Part shown: piece after piece, positions 55,393 through 63,570 of the stretch
Layout: every line of letters starts with the position of its first letter
How positions within the stretch are numbered: the first letter of the stretch is position 1
Source: Pseudomonas sp. S31
Lineage (GTDB): Bacteria; Pseudomonadota; Gammaproteobacteria; Pseudomonadales; Pseudomonadaceae
Direction: 5' to 3'
Length of the DNA: 64,000 nucleotides
Assembly (NCBI RefSeq): GCF_016648105.1
Contig: NZ_JACVVE010000001.1
Span: 310,001 to 374,000, forward strand
The notes under the pieces: generated by a model
Seen by the model: only the letters and a program-made list of their open reading frames with translations
Told to the model about the DNA's origin: nothing
The model's database searches: none
Program-made: the position numbers and the translations under genes

Positions 55393-55938
55393 TCATTTGC
55401 GAAGCGGCCACTGGGCCAATGGCCAGTAAGCACCCTTGCGGGACTCGTACAGCGTGAAATGCTCGGGGGCGAGATAGAACTCCGGCGCACTGGTGGCCTC
55501 TGGCGGGCAGTTGCGGTAGTCCCTGGCCAGCGTCAGGTGCGGGCGGTATTCGCGGCTGGGCGCCTGCAGCCCCAACGGCAGCATCGCCTGCTGCAAGCCG
55601 TACACCAGTTGCAACAAGTCAAACGGCGTCTGTTGGGCCTCCAGCACCAAGGCGCTGGCACGCTGCCACACGTGCAACCGGTCGAGCAACAGCCTCGGCA
55701 TCGCGACTGGCACTGGCAACTGGTCGACCGCTGCGCAGATTGCTGGCACCTGCACGGCATCCACATCGCCAAGAAATAACAGCGTGACATGAAAGTTGTC
55801 CGCCGGTACTGGCTTACCACTGCGCAGGGCCAGGCCGCTCCGCCACTGGGCCAAGGCACGACGCTGGGCGTCATTGACCGGCAAGGCGAAGAACAGCCGT
55901 TTGAAAGGTCGCCCGGGATTACGAGGTAACAACGTCAT
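55393..55938 (-). CDS. thpR: RNA 2',3'-cyclic phosphodiesterase ThpR (2H family)
   Basis: A 181-residue 2H phosphoesterase with both catalytic motifs, HVTLLFLGDV (about residue 50) and HLTLARDY (about residue 134), and the opening KRLFFALPVNDAQRRALAQW. Such enzymes open 2',3'-cyclic phosphates at RNA ends. AGGAG lies eight bases before the ATG. It converges on the AraC gene with a 30-base gap. Confidence 0.9.
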   Translation of the reverse strand: MTLLPRNPGRPFKRLFFALPVNDAQRRALAQWRSGLALRSGKPVPADNFHVTLLFLGDVDAVQVPAICAAVDQLPVPVAMPRLLLDRLHVWQRASALVLEAQQTPFDLLQLVYGLQQAMLPLGLQAPSREYRPHLTLARDYRNCPPEATSAPEFYLAPEHFTLYESRKGAYWPLAQWPLRK

Positions 55939-56069
55939 TAATTCACTCCTGAGACACGTTCACGAACTGCCGGCGTCAGCGCCGTGTCGCTCCTGATAAT
56001 TCTGCTAGTACCGGCCTGACGACGGTATATCTACCCTGGACTTCCCTTCAAATGGCAATGGAATCGACC

Positions 56070-56870
56070 ATGAACCAGCATGAGAACGCCCCAAAAGCAA
56101 ACAATGCCATGCATGCGTCGCTGAACTTCAGCGGCCAAACGCTTCCGTTCACCACGGAAGACGTCGTGAGTGGTGAGCATTTCGGCAGGCTGTGGGTCCA
56201 AGGCTACCAGGCAACGCGGCACCCCAACTCCCAGCAGGAAACGTTCACCCAAATCACGCTTCAGTTTCCCGAAAAAGACCTGGCGCCAGGCAAGGTATTG
56301 ATCATCGGCAACGGTGAAGGTGCAGAAATATCGGCCTACTTGGGCTCGACCCGCATTGGTCGCTCTGGCTATGCCACTCAAGGCGAAATCACCATTACTC
56401 ATTGGGATAACCGTACCAGGACACTCAGCGCCACCTTCAACTTCGATGTCGAAGCGACCCAGGGCGACGTGCAGGTGATGAGCGGGACGCTGGACATATC
56501 CTTGGCTGCCGCTGCCGCCACCGGCAAAGGCTTTGCCAAGGCCACACTCGACCCGATCATAAACCCAGCCCTAGGCCACCTCGATGCAAGGTCCATCCAC
56601 TTCATTGAATCTTCGGACGGCGTCATCCGGCTCAGAGCGGTGCAGGAAGGCGCATCTGCAAAACAGGGAGTCTGGGTGAATGTCGGTCAGCATTCTGCGC
56701 GGGTGTTCTTCATCATCGATAATGGTCTCTACGACGCGTTCGGCGAGGTCAAGGCTCACTGGGATGCGCAGGCCAAAAAATTGACGCTCGACGCCGAAGA
56801 ACTGGTCTTCACTTACCAAGGCGTGGAACACAAAATCGCCAATCTCAGGATCGATGCCACACAGGCATAA
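56070..56870 (+). CDS. Hypothetical protein, probably beta-rich
   Basis: A 266-residue protein with no signal peptide or membrane helix. The body is rich in short alternating segments (ITITHWDNRTRTLSATFNFDV, GVIRLRAVQEG, LTLDAEELVFTYQGVEHKIANLRI) that suggest two beta-sandwich units separated by an Ala-rich stretch (SLAAAAATGKGFAKATL). I do not recognise a family. The start is chosen at ATG 56070, with GGAA just upstream; in-frame ATGs at 56052 and 56058 are possible. The codons look slightly less GC-biased than the neighbours. An 11-base-pair hairpin follows. Confidence 0.65.
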   Translation: MNQHENAPKANNAMHASLNFSGQTLPFTTEDVVSGEHFGRLWVQGYQATRHPNSQQETFTQITLQFPEKDLAPGKVLIIGNGEGAEISAYLGSTRIGRSGYATQGEITITHWDNRTRTLSATFNFDVEATQGDVQVMSGTLDISLAAAAATGKGFAKATLDPIINPALGHLDARSIHFIESSDGVIRLRAVQEGASAKQGVWVNVGQHSARVFFIIDNGLYDAFGEVKAHWDAQAKKLTLDAEELVFTYQGVEHKIANLRIDATQA

Positions 56871-56886
56871 CACGCCGTCAAGTCAC

Positions 56887-56928
56887 GCAGACCTTGGCGC
56901 AGAGCCTGCCTCTCGTACCAAGGTCTGC
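56887..56928 (+). terminator. Hairpin after the hypothetical gene
   Basis: GCAGACCTTGG (56887-56897) and CCAAGGTCTGC (56918-56928) are perfect inverted complements around a 20-base loop, 17 bases after the stop codon of the hypothetical gene. It probably forms the transcript end. Confidence 0.55.
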
Positions 56929-57026
56929 CCTCCTTGCACAACATTCCTCTATAAAGCTTCGGTTCGATTGTTTATGCTGGCGGGCTTAGCCATCACCCAT
57001 GGCCATTAATCGATACGTATTCGCCC

Positions 57027-57926
57027 ATGAAAATCGCACTCGTCCTGATCTTCCTCTTCTCGATCGCCTATGTTCACCTGCGCGGTCGGGTTCGCCACAA
57101 GCTGACCCGCCAGCTGGGCGACCACTCCAGCTTCCTCGCCCCGATCAACAGTTTTCTCTACCTGTTCTCCCGCCACCCGGCCAAGCCCTACCTGCCGGTC
57201 GAGGCCTTTCCCGAGCTGCAGCCGCTCAAGGACCATTGGCAGGAAATTCGCGAGGAAGCCCAGCAGTTGCTGCACGTGGGCGAAATCAAGAAGTCCGACA
57301 ACTATGACGACGTCGGTTTCAACTCGTTCTTCAAGACCGGCTGGAAGCGCTTCTACCTGAAGTGGTACGGCGAGAGCCACCCTTCGGCGATGAACCTGTG
57401 CCCACGCACCACCGAGCTGCTGCAAGGCATCGGCACGGTCAAGGCGGCGATGTTCGCCACCCTGCCACCCGGCGCCAAGCTGGTCCGTCACCGCGACCCT
57501 TATGCCGGTTCCTACCGCTACCACCTGGGCCTGGACACACCGAACGACGACGGCTGCTACATCGACGTCGACGGTGAGAAATATTCCTGGCGTGACGGCG
57601 AAGCGGTGATCTTCGACGAGACGTACATCCACTACGCCGCCAACACCACCGAGCACAACCGTATCATCCTGTTCTGCGACGTCGAGCGCCCGCTCAAGTA
57701 CCGCTGGGCCACCGCCTTCAACCGCTGGTTCAGCCGCAACGTGATGGCCGCGGCGGCCGCCCCCAACGATGCCAACGACAAGACCGGCGGCATCAACCGC
57801 CTGTTCACCCGCATCTACAAGATCCGCGAACGCGGCAAGGCCCTGAAAAAGCGCAACCGCACCCGCTACTACCTGGAAAAGTGGGCCGTCGTCGCCGCCC
57901 TGCTGCTGTTCTTCATCTACATCTGA
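57027..57926 (+). CDS. lpxO: Lipid A hydroxylase LpxO / aspartyl beta-hydroxylase family
   Basis: A 299-residue Fe(II)/2-oxoglutarate dioxygenase with an N-terminal membrane anchor (about 2-18) and another at the C-terminus (VVAALLLFFIYI). The catalytic iron motif H-x-D is in VRHRDPYAGSYRYHLGL, and the distal His plus 2-oxoglutarate Arg region is IFDETYIHYAANTTEHNRIILFCDVERPL. Length and anchors match LpxO, which adds a 2-hydroxyl to secondary acyl chains of lipid A. It is monocistronic here. Confidence 0.9.
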   Translation: MKIALVLIFLFSIAYVHLRGRVRHKLTRQLGDHSSFLAPINSFLYLFSRHPAKPYLPVEAFPELQPLKDHWQEIREEAQQLLHVGEIKKSDNYDDVGFNSFFKTGWKRFYLKWYGESHPSAMNLCPRTTELLQGIGTVKAAMFATLPPGAKLVRHRDPYAGSYRYHLGLDTPNDDGCYIDVDGEKYSWRDGEAVIFDETYIHYAANTTEHNRIILFCDVERPLKYRWATAFNRWFSRNVMAAAAAPNDANDKTGGINRLFTRIYKIRERGKALKKRNRTRYYLEKWAVVAALLLFFIYI

Positions 57927-58004
57927 TGCCTGCCCGGGCGGCCCTGCCGCCCTTCATCGTCTAGCCTGAAAGCTCACCCTCCCCAACCGCACAAGGTGAA
58001 GACG

Positions 58005-58349
58005 ATGAGCATGATGGACTGGGACGCCTACCGTAAGCAGTTGATGGCCGGCATCGGCGATCTCAAGCAGTTGTCCCCCGATACCGTCGCTGGCTACATG
58101 ACTGCCAGCGGCGCCGGCGCCAAGACCAACCATCTGGACGCCAAGACCCGCGAACTGATCTCCCTGGCCGTGGCGGTGACGACCCGCTGCGACGGCTGCA
58201 TCGCCGTGCATTCGCAGCAGGCGGTCAAGCACGGCGCCACCCGCGAGGAAATCGCCGAGGCCCTCGGCGTGGCCGTGGCGATGAATGCTGGGGCCGCACT
58301 GGTGTACTCGGCCCGTGCCCTCGACGCGCTGGGCAAGGCCGACGGCTGA
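58005..58349 (+). CDS. Carboxymuconolactone decarboxylase/AhpD-like protein
   Basis: A 114-residue CMD-family protein with the AhpD redox motif CDGCIAVHSQQAVKHGATREEIAEAL (CxxC followed by His). It could be a small peroxidase or disulfide reductase. The ATG at 58005 has AAGG eight bases upstream; an in-frame GTG at 57996 is less likely. The next gene follows after 77 bases. Confidence 0.88.
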   Translation: MSMMDWDAYRKQLMAGIGDLKQLSPDTVAGYMTASGAGAKTNHLDAKTRELISLAVAVTTRCDGCIAVHSQQAVKHGATREEIAEALGVAVAMNAGAALVYSARALDALGKADG

Positions 58350-58426
58350 GCCGATTGGCGTCGCTGCCCTTGCGCGGCGGCGCCTACCCCCCCAGACTTG
58401 GCGGCCCAGCCACTTCAGGTAACGCC

Positions 58427-58996
58427 ATGACCCTTCTGCGCCCCATGACACCAGACGACTTCGAGCGCTTCTGGCCGACCTTCCAAGCCGTGCTCCAGGC
58501 CCGTGAAACCTACGCGCTCGACCCGGACATGACGATCGAACAGGCGCGCCGTCTATGGTTGGAGCTGCCACTGCACGGCTGGGTGGCCGAACACCAGGGC
58601 GAACTGTTGGGTGCCTATTACCTCAAGGCCAACGCCGCCGGCCCCGGTGCTCATGTCGGCAATTGCGGCTACGTGGTCTGCGAAGCGGCCCGTGGGCGCG
58701 GCGTGGCTCGGCTGATGTGCGAGCACTCGCAGAAGCAGGCGCGCCAGGAGGGCTTCCTGGCCTTGCAATTCAATTCGGTGGTGGCCAGCAACGAAGTGGC
58801 CGTGGCGCTGTGGCACAAGCTCGGCTTCGAGACCGTCGGGCGCTTGCCCAAGGCGTTTCGCCATGCCCGGCTGGGGCTGGTGGACTGCCTGGTGATGTAC
58901 AAGTGGCTGGCGGATGAGCCAGTGGTGGAGAAGCCGCCACTGCTGATCGGGCGCAAGAACATCGAAGCGCGGGTGTCGCGCCGGCGCGGGCGCTGA
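58427..58996 (+). CDS. GNAT-family N-acetyltransferase
   Basis: A 189-residue acetyltransferase with LRPMTPDDFERFW at the start, the acetyl-CoA loop CEAARGRGVARLMCEHSQKQA (about 84-104, R/Q-x-x-G-x-G/A) and LWHKLGFETVGRLPKAF near the end. The substrate is unknown. I used ATG 58427, because the frame from 58355 adds a non-GNAT extension. It converges on the outer-membrane gene with a strong hairpin between. Confidence 0.88.
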   Translation: MTLLRPMTPDDFERFWPTFQAVLQARETYALDPDMTIEQARRLWLELPLHGWVAEHQGELLGAYYLKANAAGPGAHVGNCGYVVCEAARGRGVARLMCEHSQKQARQEGFLALQFNSVVASNEVAVALWHKLGFETVGRLPKAFRHARLGLVDCLVMYKWLADEPVVEKPPLLIGRKNIEARVSRRRGR

Positions 58997-59004
58997 TCGA
59001 AGCG

Positions 59005-59035
59005 CCGGCCTCTTCGCGAGCGGCGAAGGGGCCGG
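59005..59035. terminator. Strong bidirectional hairpin
   Basis: CCGGCCTCTTCGC (59005-59017) pairs with GCGAAGGGGCCGG (59023-59035): 13 base pairs with one G-U, loop of five. It lies between the stops of the converging GNAT and outer-membrane genes and partly resembles a REP core (CCTCTTCGCG). Confidence 0.7.
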
Positions 59036-59054
59036 GCCTGTCAGCCTAAGAGGC

Positions 59055-59801
59055 TCAGAACGCCAAACCTACCTTGAAGCCGAACTCATCACGCTTGAGC
59101 TTGGTGTTGTCGGCCGCTTCCGAGTCTTCATCCAGCTTGTACTCGGTCCGGGTGTAGTACACCCCGGCCTGCACCGGCAGGTCGCCCTGCTGGTTCATCA
59201 GCAAGGTGACCTCGGCGTACGGATTGGTACGGTCCTTCATGTCCACGCTGTCGCTGCCGAAATCATCCACCTTGAGCCGCGCACGGCCATCGATGCTGCG
59301 GCGCGCCCCGACTTCCACGCGCAGAGTCGATGCATCGAACTGGTGGTTGTAGCCCAGCGCGGCCTTGGCGAACGGCGACTTGTAGGTGAGCTTGGTGTCC
59401 AGGTCGTTGATCTCCGGCTCGAAACGCGACCAGCTGTAACCACCGCCAACGATCACGTCGACGAAGTTGCGCGCATCCAGCGCCGCGCGCCAGCCCAGGT
59501 CGAGGTCGGCCTGGGCTTCCTTGAGCTTGTTGTCGTTCTTCTTGCCGTACTTGGCTTCGGCACCCACCTGGTAGATGAAGCCGGATTCGGCGGTCAGCTT
59601 GTTACCGAACGTGGCGAACACACCGCCCTCGCCCATGTGGTCCTTTTCAGACTCACTGCCCCCTTCGAACTTGAACTTGTCGTACGCGCCAAGCAAGCCG
59701 ACGCTGAACAGCGGGTCGGTACTGGGCGCAGCGGTGGCCAGCAGGGGGCTACCGAGCAAAGCGAACAGGCAGGTTTGGCGCAGCAGATTGCGAGCGGACA
59801 T
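59055..59801 (-). CDS. Outer-membrane beta-barrel protein, unknown role
   Basis: A 248-residue protein with a signal peptide (ends LLATAAP at about 25) and alternating polar/hydrophobic strands, ending VGLAF with the terminal Phe of barrel proteins. About eight to ten strands are apparent (for example FIYQVGAEAKYG, LDLGWRAALD, STLRVEVGARRS, AEVTLLMNQQG). GGAGAC precedes the ATG. No close family recognised; OmpW-like size. Confidence 0.7.
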   Translation of the reverse strand: MSARNLLRQTCLFALLGSPLLATAAPSTDPLFSVGLLGAYDKFKFEGGSESEKDHMGEGGVFATFGNKLTAESGFIYQVGAEAKYGKKNDNKLKEAQADLDLGWRAALDARNFVDVIVGGGYSWSRFEPEINDLDTKLTYKSPFAKAALGYNHQFDASTLRVEVGARRSIDGRARLKVDDFGSDSVDMKDRTNPYAEVTLLMNQQGDLPVQAGVYYTRTEYKLDEDSEAADNTKLKRDEFGFKVGLAF

Positions 59802-60021
59802 TACGTGCAGTCTCCATGACAGAAATACGATTGACGAATCAGCGCTTCGAGACCGCCGCCTGCGAGAAAGTTCGAAAAAAAATCACCAAAAACGTAGAAC
59901 ATTGTGATTCCACTCGCATTTTGCAATGGGTGCCCAGCAAAGATTGGGCTACCACACCGCCCAATAATAGTTATAAGATAACGTTTCATTTGACATCCAT
60001 TCCTGCCTGCGACCTCTTCAC

Positions 60022-61188
60022 ATGACAAGCGCCTCAGCCACGCCCACCCTGCTCACTCAGCGCCTGCAGAGCATCGATGCCCTGCGCGGCCTGGTCATCC
60101 TGTTCATGTTGCTGGACCATGTCCGCGAAACGTTCTTCCTGCATCGCCAGGTCAGCGACCCGATGACCATCGACGCCACCGATCCTTCGCTGTTCTTCAG
60201 CCGCACCCTGGCCCACCTGTGCGCGCCGGTATTCGTCCTGCTGACCGGGCTGTCGGCATGGCTGTACGGCGAAAAATACCAGGGCCGCAGCGACGTCTCG
60301 GCGTTCCTGTTCAAGCGCGGGCTGTTCCTGGTGGTGCTGGAGTTCACCCTGGTCAACTTCGCTTGGACCTTCCAACTGCCGCCCAGCGTGATCTACCTGC
60401 AGGTGATCTGGGCCATCGGCATCAGCATGATCGCCCTGTCGCTGCTGGTCTGGCTGCCACGCCCCGCGCTGCTGGCGATCGGCGCGCTGATCATCGCCGG
60501 GCACAACCTGCTCGATGGCGTGCACTTCGGTGCGGAATCGGCCCTGCACGTACCATGGGCGATCCTGCATGACCGAGGCTGGCTCGAGGTTTCCGAGGCG
60601 ATGCGCCTGCGCACTTCCTACCCTGTGCTGCCTTGGATCGGCGTGATCGCCCTGGGCTACGGGCTGGGGCCCTGGTTCGCCCGTGGCAGCCTGGCCGACA
60701 AGCGCCAGCGCCGTTTGCTGGTGGCGGGGGTCGCCGCCCTGCTCGGCTTCGTCGTGCTGCGCCTAGCCAACGGCTACGGCGAGGCGCCATGGCGCATCTA
60801 TCCCGACGTTACCCAGACCATGATGAGTTTCTTCAATATCACCAAGTACCCCCCATCACTGTTGTTCGTGGCCCTGACCCTGGGCTGCGGCCTGTTGCTG
60901 CTGCGCGCCTGCGAACGGGCCGGCGCCGCGCGCTGGGTGAGCATGCTGGCGGTATTCGGCGCCGCACCGATGTTCTTCTATCTGCTGCACCTGTACGTGC
61001 TCAAGGTGCTGTACCTCGCTTGCGTGTCGCTGTTCGGCCTGAATCACGGCGACTACTTCGGCTTCGACGGCATCGCTTCGGTGTGGCTGGCTTGCGTGCT
61101 GCTGGCAGCGGCGCTGTACCTGCCAGTGCGCAGCTTCGCCCGGCTGAAGGCACGCCGCCGCGACATCCGTTGGCTCAAGTACTTCTGA
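60022..61188 (+). CDS. DUF1624/HGSNAT-like membrane acyltransferase
   Basis: A 388-residue integral membrane protein with about ten helices. LQSIDALRGLVILFMLLDHVRETFF at the start is the DUF1624/heparan-alpha-glucosaminide-N-acetyltransferase catalytic-domain signature, which includes Asp and His used in acyl transfer; YPVLPWIGVIALGYGLG and FFYLLHLYVLKVLYL follow. It may transfer acetyl groups to a periplasmic glycan; its substrate is unknown. The start at 60022 has no strong ribosome-binding site. Confidence 0.82.
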   Translation: MTSASATPTLLTQRLQSIDALRGLVILFMLLDHVRETFFLHRQVSDPMTIDATDPSLFFSRTLAHLCAPVFVLLTGLSAWLYGEKYQGRSDVSAFLFKRGLFLVVLEFTLVNFAWTFQLPPSVIYLQVIWAIGISMIALSLLVWLPRPALLAIGALIIAGHNLLDGVHFGAESALHVPWAILHDRGWLEVSEAMRLRTSYPVLPWIGVIALGYGLGPWFARGSLADKRQRRLLVAGVAALLGFVVLRLANGYGEAPWRIYPDVTQTMMSFFNITKYPPSLLFVALTLGCGLLLLRACERAGAARWVSMLAVFGAAPMFFYLLHLYVLKVLYLACVSLFGLNHGDYFGFDGIASVWLACVLLAAALYLPVRSFARLKARRRDIRWLKYF

Positions 61189-61228
61189 AAATGCGTTTCA
61201 CCGGGCGGCCGGATGGTCTACCATGCGG

Positions 61229-61400
61229 CCCGCCGGTTTCCACCACGGAATTAATAGGGAATCCCCGGCTCGCTCACGCGGGCCAACTGGAACTGCCCCC
61301 GCAACTGTAGGTGCCGAGCCTGCTCCATCGATGCCACTGGATCTGTTGATCCGGGAAGGCTGGAGCCGGGCCATGACGCACCAGTCAGGAGACCTGCCGG
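61229..61400 (+). ncRNA. Cobalamin riboswitch
   Basis: The conserved parts of a B12 aptamer appear in order: CCGGTTTCCACCACGGAAT then AATAGGGAA (61230-61263), AACTGCCCCCGCAACTGTAGG (about 61289-61310), GCCACTGGATCTG and CCGGGAAGGCTGG, and the B12 box AGTCAGGAGACCTGCC (61383-61398). It should bind adenosylcobalamin and reduce expression of the importer behind it. A stem CGCCATAGCG / CGCTGGCG near 61456-61477 may be part of the expression platform. Confidence 0.93.
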
Positions 61401-61528
61401 CCCACATTCACCAACCGGCGGGGTGTCCGGGATGGCCATCCGTACCGGTGCCGTTCGCCATAGCGCGGGCGCTGGCGATGCCTGTCCGTGGGTTCCTCCG
61501 TGAACTGTCCGATAGGAGATCGACCAGC

Positions 61529-62554
61529 ATGCAGCCCCGTTTCGCCACCCTGCTCGCGGGCCTCGGCCTGGCCGGCCTGGGCTTCGTCGGCCCGGCCCTG
61601 GCCGCCGCCACCCAGTACCCGCTGAGCGTGCACAACTGCACCACCACGCAGACCTTCACCCAGGCGCCCCAGCACGTGGTCACCATCGGCCAGGCCGGCA
61701 CCGAGATGCTCTATGCCCTGGGGCTGGGCGACAAGCTGGTCGGCACCTCGCTGTGGTTCAACAACGTGCTGCCCGAATACAAGGCCCTCAACGACAAGGT
61801 CGAGCGCCTGGCCGACAACGACCCGAGCTTCGAGGCCGTGGTCGGCAAGCGCCCACAGCTGGTGGCCGTGCAGTTCGAATGGATGGTCGGCGCCCAGGGC
61901 GTGGTCGGCACCCGCGAGCAGTTCGACGAGCTGAAGATCCCCACCTACCTGCTGCCCTCGGATTGCGAAGGCAAGGACAACCTGGTCGGCGCCGATGGCA
62001 CTCGCCTGCAGGCGTTCCAGGTCGACAGCATCTACAAAAGCATCAGCCAGCTGGCCGAGATCTTCGATGTGCAGGACCGCGGCGCGGCACTCAACGCCGA
62101 CCTGCAGGGCCGCCTGGCCAGCGCCCGCCAACAGCTGGCCGGCAAGGACCTGAGCCATACCTCGGCGCTGTTCTGGTTCTCCAGCGCCGACCTCGACATC
62201 GACCCCTACGTCGCCGGCCGCCAGGGCGTAGCCGACTTCATGCTGCGCACCCTGGGCGTGCGCAACGTGGTCGAGTCGACCGAGGAGTGGCCGACCGTGG
62301 GCTGGGAGACCTTGGCCAAGGCCAACCCGACCTGGCTGATCATCGCCCGCATGGACCGCCGCCGCTTCCCCGCCGACGACTACCAGAAGAAGCTCGAATT
62401 CCTCCACAGCGACCCCGTGACGCGCAACATGGACGCGGTGAAGAACAACCGCATCATCATCCTCGACGCCGATGCCATGCAGGCGGGCATTCGCCTGTTC
62501 CGCGGCCTGCAGACCCTCTCCGCGGCCTTCGCCAGCGGTAAAGCGGCGCAGTGA
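61529..62554 (+). CDS. Cobalamin-type ABC transporter substrate-binding protein (BtuF-like)
   Basis: A 341-residue periplasmic protein with a signal peptide (ends GPALAAA at about 26) and an iron/B12-type binding fold: VVTIGQAGTEMLYALGLGDKLVGTS, DPSFEAVVGKRPQLVAVQFEW and NPTWLIIARMDRR. It lies 128 bases after the cobalamin riboswitch, so cobalamin or a cobinamide is the likely ligand. TAGGAG precedes the ATG at 61529. Its stop overlaps the permease start by one base. Confidence 0.88.
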   Translation: MQPRFATLLAGLGLAGLGFVGPALAAATQYPLSVHNCTTTQTFTQAPQHVVTIGQAGTEMLYALGLGDKLVGTSLWFNNVLPEYKALNDKVERLADNDPSFEAVVGKRPQLVAVQFEWMVGAQGVVGTREQFDELKIPTYLLPSDCEGKDNLVGADGTRLQAFQVDSIYKSISQLAEIFDVQDRGAALNADLQGRLASARQQLAGKDLSHTSALFWFSSADLDIDPYVAGRQGVADFMLRTLGVRNVVESTEEWPTVGWETLAKANPTWLIIARMDRRRFPADDYQKKLEFLHSDPVTRNMDAVKNNRIIILDADAMQAGIRLFRGLQTLSAAFASGKAAQ

Positions 62555-63570
62555 TGGCTCGCCCGCTGTACACCTGCGCCCTGGCCTTGCTGGCGCTGCT
62601 CGCAGCCTTGCTGGCCGGCACCGCGATCGGCGAGAGCAACCTGCCGCCCGACGTCGTGTACCAGGTGTTGGCCAACCATCTGTGGCAGGCCGGCTACCCG
62701 GTCGACCCGATCGATGCCGGCATCGTCTGGAACTATCGCCTGACTCGCACCCTGGTCGCGGCGGCCTGCGGCGCCGGCCTGGCCACCTGCGGGGTGATCC
62801 TCCAGGCGCTGCTGCGCAACCCCTTGGCCGAGCCATACCTGCTGGGCCTGTCGGCAGGCGCCTCGACCGGCGCGGTGCTGGTCGGCCTGCTGGGCTGGGG
62901 CAGCGTGGCCCTGAGTTTGTCCGGTGGCGCCTTCATCGGCGCGCTGGCGGCGTTCGCCCTGGTCCTGGTGCTGGCACGCGCCGCTGGCCCGAGCAGCAAC
63001 AACGCCCAGGTGATCCTCGCCGGCATTGCCGGCTCGCAACTGTTCAACGCCTTGACCGCGTTCCTGATCACCAAATCGGCCACCGCCGAGCAAGCGCGGG
63101 GCATCTTGTTCTGGCTGCTGGGCAACCTCAGTGGGGTGCGCTGGCCATCGGTGTGGCTGGCATTGCCGGTGGCGCTGGGCGGCTTGCTGGTTTGCCTGTG
63201 GCACCGTCGGGCCCTGGATGCCTTCACCTTCGGCACAGACTCGGCCGCCTCGCTCGGCATTCCCGTGCGCCGCACGCAATTGCTGCTGATCAGCTGCGCC
63301 GCGCTGGTCACCGCAGTGATGGTGTCGATCGTCGGCGCCATCGGCTTCGTCGGCCTGGTCATCCCCCACGCCTTGCGCCTGTTGCTAGGGCCCGGCCACA
63401 GCCGCCTGCTGCCAGCCAGCGCGCTGGGCGGCGCATTGTTCCTGATTGCCGCCGACGTGCTGTCGCGCACACTGATCCCTGGCCAGGTGATCCCGGTGGG
63501 CGTGGTCACTGCGTTGATCGGCGCGCCGGTGTTCGCCCTGATCCTGGTCAGCCGACGGAGGCAGTCATGA
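62554..63570 (+). CDS. FecCD-family ABC transporter permease (BtuC-like)
   Basis: A 338-residue permease with about ten helices. ESNLPPDVVYQVLANHLW, YRLTRTLVAAACGAGLATCGVILQALLRNPLAEPYLLGLSAGAS and SIVGAIGFVGLVIPHALRLLLGPGH are spread along the chain and are standard FecCD/BtuC motifs. Expected partner of the BtuF-like protein and the following ATPase. The ATG at 62554 shares a base with the preceding TGA. Confidence 0.93.
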   Translation: MARPLYTCALALLALLAALLAGTAIGESNLPPDVVYQVLANHLWQAGYPVDPIDAGIVWNYRLTRTLVAAACGAGLATCGVILQALLRNPLAEPYLLGLSAGASTGAVLVGLLGWGSVALSLSGGAFIGALAAFALVLVLARAAGPSSNNAQVILAGIAGSQLFNALTAFLITKSATAEQARGILFWLLGNLSGVRWPSVWLALPVALGGLLVCLWHRRALDAFTFGTDSAASLGIPVRRTQLLLISCAALVTAVMVSIVGAIGFVGLVIPHALRLLLGPGHSRLLPASALGGALFLIAADVLSRTLIPGQVIPVGVVTALIGAPVFALILVSRRRQS

